DNA of 64,000 bases, taken from positions 210,587-274,586 of the forward strand of contig NZ_NGKC01000002.1 in assembly GCF_003987655.1 (NCBI RefSeq). Direction: 5' to 3'. This DNA comes from Vagococcus acidifermentans (GTDB lineage: Bacteria > Bacillota > Bacilli > Lactobacillales > Vagococcaceae). Positions 31,607 through 40,494 of the stretch are shown piece after piece. The notes beneath the pieces were generated by a model. The model was not told where the DNA came from. It did not search any database and saw only the letters and a program-made list of their open reading frames with translations. A program made the translations under genes and the position numbers. Positions within the stretch are counted from its first letter, which is position 1, and each line of letters begins with the position of its first letter.

Positions 31607-31717
31607 AGCATATATTAGCTGGTTTTTATGGAATATCCGTTCTATAAAAGAATGAACAGCCGACAGCCCGCTCTTCTTGCGGTTCTGTCGGCAGTTTCAG
31701 ACTAATATATGCTTTTG
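31607..31717 (+). other. Structured intergenic element between binding protein and permease genes
   Basis: The 141-base gap can fold into a branched RNA. The outer arms AGCATATATTAG (31607-31618) and CTAATATATGCT (31702-31713) are 12-bp perfect complements. Inside is a strong hairpin GCCGACAG (31659-31666) / CTGTCGGC (31685-31692) with CCGC/GCGG nested within, and a weaker TTTTAT/ATAAAA stem at about 31624-31649. A T-rich run follows. It probably acts as a partial terminator or mRNA-processing element giving more binding protein than permease. Confidence 0.6.
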
Positions 31718-31740
31718 TTTTATAGAAAGGGTGTTTTCAC

Positions 31741-32697
31741 GTGTTAAAATATATCGCCAGACGCTTGCTTGACTTGCTGCCGACGCTGTTTTTAGTTGCA
31801 CTGATTGTATTTGCTGTGACCCGCATGATACCCGGCGACCCGGCAAGTACGATGCTCGGTCCCCAGGCAAGCGTAGAAGAAGTTGCGAATCTTAGAGAAC
31901 AGCTGGGGTTGAACCAGCCAAAAACTACGCAATTCGCACACTATATTCAGGACCTGCTCCGGTTTGATTTAGGTTATTCTTTAGCATACAAGCGCCCTGT
32001 GGTGGAACTGATCAGCGAGCGGTTTCCGAATACCATCATTTTAACTGTTTTTGCACTCATCATTGCATTAATTGTCGGTATTGTATCGGGAATTATCTCG
32101 GCAGTAAAGAAGGGAAGTATTCTTGATTATGTGTTCACGGTTGTTTCCTTAGTCGGGGTGTCGATTCCTGTCTTCTGGCTCGGTCTGATGCTGGTACTGC
32201 TGTTCAGTGTCAAATTGGGCTGGCTGCCTTCGACCGGCATCGGCAATTTAGATGACGGTCTGGGAGTCTACATGCGTCATTTGATTTTGCCCGGCGTCAC
32301 GTTGTCGACGATTCCTATGGCGACTTTTTCGCGGATAACGCGCTCAAGTATGCTCGATGTGCTGGAGTCCAACTACATTAAAACGGCGAAAGCTAAAGGT
32401 TTAAGCAGTTTTATGGTTATCGCGAAACATGCTTTGAAGAACGCCATGACTCCTATTTTGACAGTTATCGGCATGCAGATTTCTTCGATGCTCGGCGGGG
32501 CAGTCCTGACGGAGACGATCTACAGCTGGCCCGGCATGGGCCGTCTGATTGTGGACGCGATTAATAAGCGGGATTTTGTTGTCGTTCAAGGGACTGTTTT
32601 ATTTCTCGCACTGCTTTTTGTTTTGATTAATTTGCTGGTTGATCTGCTTTACAGAGTCGTTAATCCGAAAGTCCAGCTTGGAAAGGTGGAGAAATAA
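31741..32697 (+). CDS. dppB: Peptide ABC transporter permease, DppB type
   Basis: A 318-residue permease with about six membrane helices. The N-terminal GSP-like segment ARRLLDLLPTLFLVALIVFAVTRMIPGDPA is characteristic of DppB/OppB; the EAA loop is YIKTAKAKGLSSFMVIAKHALKNAMTPIL. The start GTG 31741 follows GAAAGGGTG. The stop overlaps the next permease by one base (TAATG). Confidence 0.92.
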   Translation: MLKYIARRLLDLLPTLFLVALIVFAVTRMIPGDPASTMLGPQASVEEVANLREQLGLNQPKTTQFAHYIQDLLRFDLGYSLAYKRPVVELISERFPNTIILTVFALIIALIVGIVSGIISAVKKGSILDYVFTVVSLVGVSIPVFWLGLMLVLLFSVKLGWLPSTGIGNLDDGLGVYMRHLILPGVTLSTIPMATFSRITRSSMLDVLESNYIKTAKAKGLSSFMVIAKHALKNAMTPILTVIGMQISSMLGGAVLTETIYSWPGMGRLIVDAINKRDFVVVQGTVLFLALLFVLINLLVDLLYRVVNPKVQLGKVEK

Positions 32698-33560
32698 TGG
32701 CGCAAGTGAAAGAAGCTCCAAGCCTGACAAAGATTTTTGTCAAAAAAATATTGCAAAATAAACTTGCCGTCATCGGCCTGCTGATTATCACGCTGATGAT
32801 GATAGTCGCCTTGCTTGCACCTGTTTTGGCTCCCAGAGACCCGAATGAGATGGCCGCCGATTTAGCGCTTTTAAAACCCGGTCAGGAAGGCTATCTGATG
32901 GGAACAGACAATTACGGTCGCGACTTGTTCAGCAGAATCATCTACGGTGCCCGTATTTCATTGATTGTCGGACTCGGTGCGGTGGCTGTCGGTGCGGCGG
33001 TCGGCATTTTACTGGGATTGGTAGCCGGCTATTTCGGGGGACTGCTGGATTCAGTCATTATGCGGCTGATGGATGCATTGGCGGCATTTCCGTTTATTTT
33101 GTTGGCCATCACATTGATGACTGTACTGGGCACAGGATTGACCAACACGATTATTGCTGTCGGAATCGGTAATGTCCCGGGGTTTGCGCGCATGATCCGC
33201 GGACAGGTACTGAGTGTGAAAGAGGAACTGTTCATTGAAGTCACGGAGTCCCTCGGCGCGAGTAATTGGCGGATTTTATTCAATCACATCCTGCCGAATT
33301 GTCTGACACCGCTCATTGTTTATGCAACGATGAGTGTGGCCGGCGCCATTATTTCAGAGGCGGCATTGAGTTTTCTCGGGTTGGGTATCCAGCCGCCGAC
33401 CGCTTCTTGGGGCAATATCCTGAAAGAAGGGAAGGATTTCTTGATTGTTGCCCCGCACATAGCAGTGTTTTCAGGATTGGCAATTTTACTTTCCGTATTA
33501 GGCTTAAATATTTTTGGTGACGGTTTGCGGGATGCGCTGGATCCGAAAACGAGGATTTAA
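32697..33560 (+). CDS. dppC: Peptide ABC transporter permease, DppC type
   Basis: A 287-residue permease partner of DppB. An N-terminal helix is followed by the external motif PRDPNEMAADL...GTDNYGRDLFSRIIYGARISL, diagnostic of DppC/OppC. The EAA loop is VTESLGASNWRILFNHILPNCLTPLIV. AGGTGGAG precedes the ATG. Confidence 0.93.
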   Translation: MAQVKEAPSLTKIFVKKILQNKLAVIGLLIITLMMIVALLAPVLAPRDPNEMAADLALLKPGQEGYLMGTDNYGRDLFSRIIYGARISLIVGLGAVAVGAAVGILLGLVAGYFGGLLDSVIMRLMDALAAFPFILLAITLMTVLGTGLTNTIIAVGIGNVPGFARMIRGQVLSVKEELFIEVTESLGASNWRILFNHILPNCLTPLIVYATMSVAGAIISEAALSFLGLGIQPPTASWGNILKEGKDFLIVAPHIAVFSGLAILLSVLGLNIFGDGLRDALDPKTRI

Positions 33561-33583
33561 GAGTGGTAAAGGAGGACAAAACA

Positions 33584-34594
33584 ATGGCGCCATCAGATGA
33601 AACATTGTTAACCATAGAAAACTTATCTGTTGAATTTATAAGCGATAACGTCAGTCTGCGTTCAGTCGATGATGTCAGTTTGACTGTCAGAAAAGGCAAA
33701 ACGCTCGGCATCGTCGGTGAGTCCGGCTCAGGTAAAAGTGTGACGGTGTCAACGATTTTGCAGCTTTTGCCGGCGAATGCCAGAGTTCCGGAAGGCAAAA
33801 TCATGTATAACAATCAGGATTTGTTGACGCTGAATGAGAAGGAACTCCGGAAAATACGGGGCAATGAAATCGCCATGATTTTTCAGGACCCGATGACTAG
33901 TTTAAACCCTGTGTTTACTATTGAAAATCAGTTGATTGAGGCGATTCGTCTGCATCAAAAAATGACTAAAAAACAGGCTCGTGATGAAGCAGTCAGACTG
34001 CTCGGACTGGTCGGCATCAAAGAACCGGAAAAACGGCTCAAATTATATCCGCATGAATTTTCAGGAGGTATGCGGCAGCGTGTGATGATTGCAATGGCCA
34101 TCTCATCCATTCCGTCTTTGATTATTGCAGACGAGCCGACAACGGCACTGGATGTAACAGTCCAGAAACAAATCATTGATTTGTTGCAGGAGTTGCAGAT
34201 GAAGATTCATACCAGCATCATTTTTATCACCCATGATTTGGAAGTGATTGCGGAAATCGCAGATGATGTGGTGATTATGTATGCCGGGGAGGTGGTGGAA
34301 TCCGGTTCGAAAGAGCAGGTGTTCCATCATCCGCTGCATCCGTACACACGCTTATTGATAGATGCCATTCCCAAGGCAAATAAGTCGGCAGGACGTTTGC
34401 CGACGATTGAGGGAAATGTGCCGAGTCTGGCAGATATTCCCAAAGGTATCTGCCGTTTTTCCACCCGGATTCCGTGGATACCGGAGGAGGCACACGAAAA
34501 AAATCCGCAATTGAGAGAAGTAGAGCCCGGTCACTTTGTGCGCTGCACCTGCTATAAAAATTTCCGGCTGAAAGAGACCGGCGGCGATCAATGA
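33584..34594 (+). CDS. dppD: Peptide ABC transporter ATPase, DppD type
   Basis: A 336-residue ATPase. Walker A GESGSGKSV, signature FSGGMRQRV, Walker B IIADEPTTALDV, H-loop FITHDL. The C-terminal oligopeptide-transport region HPLHPYTRLLIDAIPKANKSAGRLPTIEG is present. The expected cysteine-rich Fe-S-like segment is only partly kept (GICRFSTRIP...HFVRCTCYKN). I start at ATG 33584, 8 bases after AAAGGAGGAC; the GTG at 33563 lies upstream of that site. Confidence 0.92.
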   Translation: MAPSDETLLTIENLSVEFISDNVSLRSVDDVSLTVRKGKTLGIVGESGSGKSVTVSTILQLLPANARVPEGKIMYNNQDLLTLNEKELRKIRGNEIAMIFQDPMTSLNPVFTIENQLIEAIRLHQKMTKKQARDEAVRLLGLVGIKEPEKRLKLYPHEFSGGMRQRVMIAMAISSIPSLIIADEPTTALDVTVQKQIIDLLQELQMKIHTSIIFITHDLEVIAEIADDVVIMYAGEVVESGSKEQVFHHPLHPYTRLLIDAIPKANKSAGRLPTIEGNVPSLADIPKGICRFSTRIPWIPEEAHEKNPQLREVEPGHFVRCTCYKNFRLKETGGDQ

Positions 34595-34608
34595 AAGGAA
34601 GTGGCAAA

Positions 34609-35412
34609 ATGACACGGTCATATTTACTGGAAGCAAAACAGCTCAGTAAGACATTCACACTCCAAAAAAAATTTTTCTTCGGCGGTCAGCGTGACGTACT
34701 GAAAGCTGTCAATCATGTGTCTCTTGGCGTTTATGAAGGTGAAACACTGGGTATTGTCGGAGAATCGGGCTGCGGCAAGTCGACACTGGCCCGGCTGTTA
34801 ACGTGTTTGATTAAGCCGACAGCCGGCCGGGTCCTGTTTAAAGGGGAGGATATCACCAATTTTACTAAAGAGCAGTTGACGGCTGTCCGCAGAGACATTC
34901 AAATGATATTTCAAGACCCTTATGCCTCGCTTGACCCGAGGAAGCGTGTTTTCCAACTGCTGGCTGAGCCGCTGGCGATCCATCATATCGGAACGAAAAG
35001 CGAACGCGAACAGATGGTGTTCGACGTGCTCGAGCAAGTCGGTCTGCAAAAAGCCCACGCCGCTCGGTATCCCCATGAGTTTTCAGGCGGCCAGTGCCAA
35101 CGTCTGAATATCGCAAGGGCGCTGATTTTACAGCCTAAGATTATCATTTGCGACGAACCGGTCTCAGCATTGGATGTTTCGATTCAGGCGCAAATATTAA
35201 ACCTGTTGTTGGACTTGCAGCAGACTAATCACCTGACGTATCTTTTCATTTCCCATGACTTGAATGTCGTGCGTTATTTTTGCGACCGGATTGCAGTGAT
35301 GAATATGGGCGAAGTGGTTGAATCCGGCCCGTCCGATGAGGTCTACGGCGCCCCTAAAGATCAGTACACGCGAAAACTGCTGGCGGCTATCCCAAAACCA
35401 ATATATGAATAA
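34609..35412 (+). CDS. dppF: Peptide ABC transporter ATPase, DppF type
   Basis: A 267-residue second ATPase of the transporter. Walker A GESGCGKST, signature FSGGQCQRL, Walker B IIICDEPVSALDVS, H-loop FISHDLN. YGAPKDQYTRKLLAAIP is the DppF/OppF tail. ATG 34609 follows AAAGGAAG by 7 bases; the overlapping ATG 34591 has no ribosome site. DppD and DppF probably form the ATPase heterodimer. Confidence 0.91.
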   Translation: MTRSYLLEAKQLSKTFTLQKKFFFGGQRDVLKAVNHVSLGVYEGETLGIVGESGCGKSTLARLLTCLIKPTAGRVLFKGEDITNFTKEQLTAVRRDIQMIFQDPYASLDPRKRVFQLLAEPLAIHHIGTKSEREQMVFDVLEQVGLQKAHAARYPHEFSGGQCQRLNIARALILQPKIIICDEPVSALDVSIQAQILNLLLDLQQTNHLTYLFISHDLNVVRYFCDRIAVMNMGEVVESGPSDEVYGAPKDQYTRKLLAAIPKPIYE

Positions 35413-35427
35413 AGGAGAATAATATAC

Positions 35428-36678
35428 ATGCTGGATAAACAACAATTACTCGCACTGGTTGACAAACACCAAGATGAACTGGTTGCTCTTTGTGCCGACC
35501 TTCTGCGGATACCGAGCGAAAATCCGGAAGGCGATACCCGTCAAATCACGTCGTTTATCGTTGAGTATCTGAAAAAGAACGGCATCGAATCGACTGTCTA
35601 TGAATCTGATAAGCACCGCTTCAATATTGTTGCGTCAATCGGCAAAAGCGGCGGCAAAAAACTTATTTATTGCGGCCACTCGGATACTGTGCCGGTCGGC
35701 GATTTTGACAAATGGTCGTTTCCGCCGTTTTCGGGCGATATCAAAGACGGCTATTTGTTGGGACGAGGTGCCAGCGATATGAAAGCCGGTCTGGCCGGTC
35801 TAATTTTCACCATGGTTCTTTTAAAACGCTATGAGATTCCATTGCCGGGAGAGCTGACTCTGGCAGTTGTGCCTGATGAAGAGAGCGGTGGCGAATACGG
35901 CGTACCTTGGCTTCTGGAGAATAAACTGATCGAGGGAGACGGCTGCCTGATAGCAGAACCGTCCAGCGAACTAAATCCGACTATCGGTCAAAAAGGGTCC
36001 TGCTGGTTCACATTGACTGTCAATGGTGTTCCTGCACACGGGAGTTTGGCGCCATTTGTCGGAACTAACGCGATTATAGATGCTATCCGGGCCATCGAAC
36101 GGATTCGTACAGTGACAGATATTGAGCTGTCGCCGCCGGAAGAATTGACCCAGCTTTTGTCGGTGTCCAATCGCTACCTCGTAGAAAATGAACGGGCTGT
36201 CACGACAGGCATTTTTGAGAAAATAACGTGCAATATCGGAACAATTGAAGGGGGCACGAGCGCCAATGTCGTTCCTGACAGTTGTGAAGTGGCTGTCGAC
36301 TGCCGGCTGCCGTTCGGCACCACGTATGACGATACGATGGCTTACATTCACCGCGAGCTGGAACAGTTGGGCATTGATTATCAGATAAAACCGTTCGGCT
36401 TCAAAAGTTCAGCCAACTATACTCCTGCCGATGACCCGATCTGCAGAGCCGTTGTTGACAACATTTCTGCGGTGCTTGGTAAAGAAGCTTATGGTGTTTT
36501 GCAGTGGGCCTGCAGCGATGCACGTCATTTCAGGGAGCATGATATTCCTGTGTTGCAGTATGGGCCGGCGGAACTGGAAACGATTCACGGCATTGACGAA
36601 AAGGTACAGGTGTCCAATGTCATCAATTGTGCCAAAGTATATGTTCTGACTGCAGTCGATTTTCTTGATGTGAAGTGA
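35428..36678 (+). CDS. M20-family amidohydrolase (ArgE/DapE/ACY1-like)
   Basis: A 416-residue zinc-dependent cytoplasmic deacylase or dipeptidase. The metal/catalytic motifs of the family are CGHSDTVPVG (His), LGRGASDMKAG (bridging Asp), VPDEESGGEYG (catalytic Glu plus ligand Glu), IAEPS (ligand) and ETIHGIDEKV (C-terminal His). The dimerisation domain is inserted at about residues 190-310. AAAGGAG precedes the ATG. Located directly behind the peptide importer and before an S9 peptidase, it probably releases an amino acid from the imported compound. Substrate specificity is not readable. Confidence 0.88.
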   Translation: MLDKQQLLALVDKHQDELVALCADLLRIPSENPEGDTRQITSFIVEYLKKNGIESTVYESDKHRFNIVASIGKSGGKKLIYCGHSDTVPVGDFDKWSFPPFSGDIKDGYLLGRGASDMKAGLAGLIFTMVLLKRYEIPLPGELTLAVVPDEESGGEYGVPWLLENKLIEGDGCLIAEPSSELNPTIGQKGSCWFTLTVNGVPAHGSLAPFVGTNAIIDAIRAIERIRTVTDIELSPPEELTQLLSVSNRYLVENERAVTTGIFEKITCNIGTIEGGTSANVVPDSCEVAVDCRLPFGTTYDDTMAYIHRELEQLGIDYQIKPFGFKSSANYTPADDPICRAVVDNISAVLGKEAYGVLQWACSDARHFREHDIPVLQYGPAELETIHGIDEKVQVSNVINCAKVYVLTAVDFLDVK

Positions 36679-36688
36679 GGGCTGCGAT

Positions 36689-38653
36689 ATGGATAAAGTG
36701 ACCATGGCTGATTTATTTTTAATTGAAACAGTGGCGACACCAGTTTATCATCCGGACGGCTCGTGTTTTTTGTATGTGACCAACCGTATTTGCGAGCGGG
36801 AAAACGTTTACCGGTCCCGTATTATGCTATACAATCTTGAAACTGGGACGCAAGAATCTCTTGTGTCCCATCCGAGTAAAAATACCCTTCCGGTCTGGAA
36901 TGCCGCAGGGAACTCTTTTTTATTTATTTCAAATCGGACGGGGACTAATCAGGTGTATGTGTTTGATGTCGATAGCCGCGAGGAAAAGCAGCTGACCTTT
37001 GAAGACGCTGATGTCGCGCAAGTCGCGTGGCATGTCGATGATGTGCATTTTTTTTACGGGACAGAGCGGACAGAGCGTTCGTCGTTTATCGCTGACAATG
37101 TGTTTGTGACCCGGCGGCTTGATTATTTGAGCAATGGCAAAGGCCTATTGAGCGATGACAGGCGTCAAGTCGTTGTCATGCAGCACATAGATAAAAAACA
37201 GGGGTGTGAAGTCTGCACGTACAGTCTCGGTTACGGACTTAAAAAAGCTTGGACAGTGGTGCCGGACGGCTCTGCGCTGATTGTTGAAAAACCGGCAGAT
37301 GAAGCAGACCCCTTCAATCAGGATACGCTGCTTTTTAAAGTGGATTTGACTGATTTTTCTGAAACATTACTGTTATCGGAAATATCAGCCGGCTGTTTCG
37401 GCGAACCGACTTGGTCGGACAACCAGCGCTACTTGGCAGCAGTCGGCTCAGATAAACCATATCAGACGATTAATCAGTTCTGTGTGTTCCTTTATGATAC
37501 AGCAAATCGGACACTGCAAAATATGACTGGCCGGTTTGACTGCCAAGTCAGTGATTTCGCTGTCAGCGATATTAAGGCCGGCGAGTCAAACCCGCTGCTT
37601 CAATGGTCCCCGGCTGACCAGTGCTTTTACACACTTGTTTCATTGGAAGGCAGAGTATCCATTTTTAAACTTGTCCCTGACACAGGCGTGTTTGAAGAAT
37701 TGACACCGGGAGCTCATCACATCACCGATTTTACGGTCCATCCTAGTGAAAAGGAGCTGCTGTTTTGCGAGAGCACTCCCGGTGTTCCTTCGCGTATCGT
37801 GCAGCTGCATACCGAAAGCGGCGAGAAGCATGTATTAGTCGACCCAAACAAGCCACTTGCCGAAATGGCAACTGCCGACTACCAGCCGGTCGAATATCGG
37901 GCAAAAGACGGCGGACGTATTCCCGGCTATCTTGTGCTGCCATCTGACAACAAAACAGCCAAAATACCGCTAATCGTGAACATCCACGGCGGCCCTTACA
38001 CGATGCACGCCACAACATTCCATCATGAAGTGCAGATGATGGCGGGTGCAGGATACGCCGTTTTGCTGGTCAATCCCCGGGGCAGTTTCGGTTACGGCCA
38101 GCAGCATTTGGACGGTGTGCTGGGCAGATACGGCGAAGAAGATTATACGGATATGATGACAGCTGTTCATGAAGTTTTGGCAGAGTACAGGATGCTGGAC
38201 GCAGATAATCTGTTTGTGACAGGCGGCAGTTACGGCGGTTTTATGGTCAACTGGATGATTTGCCACAGCGATATGTTTAAAGCGGCTGTGACACAGCGTT
38301 CCATGTCGAATTTTGTCAGTATGGTGGGAACAAGCGATATCGGGTATCATTTTTTTGTCGAGGAGAATAAGGCGGATATTTTAAAGGCGGATATTTTGTG
38401 GCAAAAATCACCGTTGGCTTATGTCGCACAGGTCAATACACCGGTGTTGATTATGCATTCGGAACAAGACGACCGGTGTCCGATGGAGCAGGCGGAGCAG
38501 TGGTATGCGGCACTGAAATACTTAGGAAAAGACGCCGCTTTTATCCGCTTCGACCAGTCCGACCACGATTTGTCCCGCAGCGGTCTGCCGCAGCTGCGCC
38601 GGATCAGACTGGAAGAAATGATGAAGTGGTTTGCTTTTTATCGAAACAGTTAA
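36689..38653 (+). CDS. S9-family prolyl oligopeptidase-like serine peptidase
   Basis: A 654-residue cytoplasmic peptidase (S9C acylaminoacyl-peptidase-like), no signal peptide. The N-terminal ~380 residues are beta-propeller-like (repeats such as LPVWNAAGNSFLFISNRTGTNQVYVFDV). The C-terminal alpha/beta-hydrolase has NIHGGPYTMH, nucleophile S514 in GGSYGGF, D594/D595 in SEQDDRCPMEQ, and H626 in QSDHDLSRSG. It lies 10 bases after the M20 gene. Its stop overlaps the convergent IclR gene by 4 bases, without a terminator in between. Confidence 0.9.
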   Translation: MDKVTMADLFLIETVATPVYHPDGSCFLYVTNRICERENVYRSRIMLYNLETGTQESLVSHPSKNTLPVWNAAGNSFLFISNRTGTNQVYVFDVDSREEKQLTFEDADVAQVAWHVDDVHFFYGTERTERSSFIADNVFVTRRLDYLSNGKGLLSDDRRQVVVMQHIDKKQGCEVCTYSLGYGLKKAWTVVPDGSALIVEKPADEADPFNQDTLLFKVDLTDFSETLLLSEISAGCFGEPTWSDNQRYLAAVGSDKPYQTINQFCVFLYDTANRTLQNMTGRFDCQVSDFAVSDIKAGESNPLLQWSPADQCFYTLVSLEGRVSIFKLVPDTGVFEELTPGAHHITDFTVHPSEKELLFCESTPGVPSRIVQLHTESGEKHVLVDPNKPLAEMATADYQPVEYRAKDGGRIPGYLVLPSDNKTAKIPLIVNIHGGPYTMHATTFHHEVQMMAGAGYAVLLVNPRGSFGYGQQHLDGVLGRYGEEDYTDMMTAVHEVLAEYRMLDADNLFVTGGSYGGFMVNWMICHSDMFKAAVTQRSMSNFVSMVGTSDIGYHFFVEENKADILKADILWQKSPLAYVAQVNTPVLIMHSEQDDRCPMEQAEQWYAALKYLGKDAAFIRFDQSDHDLSRSGLPQLRRIRLEEMMKWFAFYRNS

Positions 38654-39447
38654 TCGATTTTAGTCATATTTTCTTTAAAAAAGCTGTAGTAGTCAAAAGA
38701 TTGGCCGTGTTTAGTCAGTTCGACCGAAATCTGCTGTGCTTTGGAGCGGACCAGTTCGCCAAGGGGTTGAATATCGGATTCTTGTGTTCGGTAAATCGGT
38801 TTGGCGATGGTCAGTGAGCCGATGACTTGCTGAGCTGAAAAAACGGGCGCAGCGATGGCTGTTACCTCAGGAGTCACCAGTTCCTGACTGACGCACCACC
38901 CGTGCTTGCGGACATGTGCCAACTGCTCCTCCAGCTGCTCTGCGGTCAGTGCCTGCGGGTCAAGCAATTCGTCAAAAGGGGTGTTCAGGACTTCCTGAAT
39001 GTCTGCCGGATTCAAAAATGCCAAGATTGACCAGTACGAAGCACCAGCATAGAGCGGCATGGACTGGTTAAGGGGAACCGCAAAGCTGACTTTGTTTTCA
39101 GGTTCGAACGCATCGATGGTGACAGCATGTAAATCAGTCTGCTTGGTTAAGTAAACAGATTCACCGCTTTGTTTCATCAAATGATAGAGGATGGGCTGGA
39201 CAATCGCAGCCACATTGTAGCGCTCGAACGACAAATGACCAAACCGGGCCAAAGACGCATCGATTTGGTATTGTTTTGTTTTATTATTTTTTGTCAGGAA
39301 TTGATTATTGACAAATGTTTCTAATATTCGGTAGACCGTGATTTGATTTAAGTCCAGATGGTCGGCGATTTCTCTTGCACTCCATACTGGCGTTTCTCTC
39401 GTAAAAAGATTCAGGACTTGCAGCGCCTGATTCAACGTTTTCAACAT
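38650..39447 (-). CDS. IclR-family transcriptional regulator
   Basis: A 265-residue regulator: an N-terminal winged helix (VWSAREIADHLDLNQITVYRILETFVNNQFLTKN, residues ~18-52) and a C-terminal IclR effector domain (LMKQSGESVYLTKQTDLHAVTIDAFEP...GASYWSILAFLNPADI...HGWCVSQELVTPEVTAIAAPVFS). AAGGAGGAG precedes the ATG at 39447. It is divergent from the DUF1177 gene with a 93-base shared regulatory region and convergent with the S9 peptidase. IclR proteins commonly sense organic acids, which fits the downstream decarboxylase. Confidence 0.9.
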   Translation of the reverse strand: MLKTLNQALQVLNLFTRETPVWSAREIADHLDLNQITVYRILETFVNNQFLTKNNKTKQYQIDASLARFGHLSFERYNVAAIVQPILYHLMKQSGESVYLTKQTDLHAVTIDAFEPENKVSFAVPLNQSMPLYAGASYWSILAFLNPADIQEVLNTPFDELLDPQALTAEQLEEQLAHVRKHGWCVSQELVTPEVTAIAAPVFSAQQVIGSLTIAKPIYRTQESDIQPLGELVRSKAQQISVELTKHGQSFDYYSFFKENMTKID

Positions 39448-39486
39448 GGTTTCTCCTCCTTAGCTTATACAAAGAGATTATAGGAA

Positions 39487-39519
39487 TTGCAAAGGTCTGT
39501 CAATGTGTTTGATAACACA
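39487..39519 (+). promoter_or_regulatory. Promoter and candidate IclR operator of the DUF1177-aroM transcript
   Basis: TTGCAA (39487-39492) and TGATAA (39510-39515) are 17 bases apart. The inverted repeat TGTGTT-TGAT-AACACA (39504-39519) covers the -10, a position suited to repression by the divergent IclR protein. Confidence 0.55.
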
Positions 39520-39540
39520 AATAAATTTAAAAAAGGTGAG

Positions 39541-40494
39541 ATGTCAGTGGTACTGAAACAAGTAATCGAAGTAATGGATGTATTGGATGCGGCGGCTGTG
39601 ACTGGTGCGGCTGTGAAAGAATTGTTCGCAGCGTTTTCCGATGTTGCTGTTTCCGTCAAACGGGTCGATGGCGCCAAAGGTTTCACTGATTTCATTCAGC
39701 TCTTGATTCCCGGCACGTCAGGAAAAACTTCAGGCGGACAGTCGCCGACCTTAGGGATTGTCGGCAGACTGGGCGGCATCGGTGCCCGTCCGTCACGCAT
39801 CGGCATGGTTTCAGATGCGGACGGTGCGGTATCCGCGCTCGCCGCGGCACTAAAATTATGCGACATGCGGGCCAAAGGTGATTTGCTCGCAGGCGATGTG
39901 ATAGTTGCGACGCATATCTGCCCAGATGCGCCGACTGAAAAACATGAACCTGTTGATTTCATGGGCTCGCCGGTTGATATTTTGACGATGAATCAACACG
40001 AAGTGTCTGCCGAGATGGATGCCATTTTATCAATTGATACGACCAAGGGAAATAACATAATCAACCATAAAGGTATTGCGATTTCACCGACGGTCAAGGC
40101 TGGGTATATTTTGCGTGTCAGTCCGGATTTAGTCCGGATTATGGAAATGACTACCGGCAGTCTGGCGAAAACATTTCCGGTCACCATGCAGGATATTACA
40201 CCGTACGGCAATGACGTGTATCATATCAATTCTATTTTACAACCTGCAGTGGCAACAGATGCCCCTGTCGTCGGTGTTGCCATCACGGCGGAAAGTGCGG
40301 TCCCGGGATGCGGTACAGGCGCAAGTCATGAAATAGATATGGCTTCGGCGGTCCGTTTTTCTGTGGAAGTAGCCAAAGAGTTCGGCCGGGGAGTCTGCCG
40401 GTTGTATGATGAGTCGGAATTCAATCGTCTCCAGCATTTATACGGCAGTTTTAAGATACTCCAGACGCAAGGGAGAACAGCCGATGACGCATAG
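39541..40494 (+). CDS. DUF1177 family protein
   Basis: A 317-residue cytoplasmic protein of the DUF1177 family, with no established function that I know. It has a small-residue-rich Rossmann-like start (DVLDAAAVTGAAVKELFAAFSD) and conserved segments HICPDAPTEKHEPVDFMGSPVD, LSIDTTKGNNIINHKGIAISPTVKAGYILRV and AESAVPGCGTGASHEIDMASAVRFSVEVAKEFGRG. The His/Asp/Glu-rich pattern would suit a metal-dependent hydrolase, but this is only an impression. The start could be ATG 39541 or GTG 39547; AAAAGGTGAG touches the ATG. It overlaps the aroM gene by 11 bases and is divergent from iclR. Confidence 0.75.
   Translation: MSVVLKQVIEVMDVLDAAAVTGAAVKELFAAFSDVAVSVKRVDGAKGFTDFIQLLIPGTSGKTSGGQSPTLGIVGRLGGIGARPSRIGMVSDADGAVSALAAALKLCDMRAKGDLLAGDVIVATHICPDAPTEKHEPVDFMGSPVDILTMNQHEVSAEMDAILSIDTTKGNNIINHKGIAISPTVKAGYILRVSPDLVRIMEMTTGSLAKTFPVTMQDITPYGNDVYHINSILQPAVATDAPVVGVAITAESAVPGCGTGASHEIDMASAVRFSVEVAKEFGRGVCRLYDESEFNRLQHLYGSFKILQTQGRTADDA

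Noticed and set aside
38398..38817. + strand frame overlapping the ends of the S9 and IclR genes
   Set aside because: No ribosome site and fully covered by two well-supported genes; its second half is antisense to iclR.
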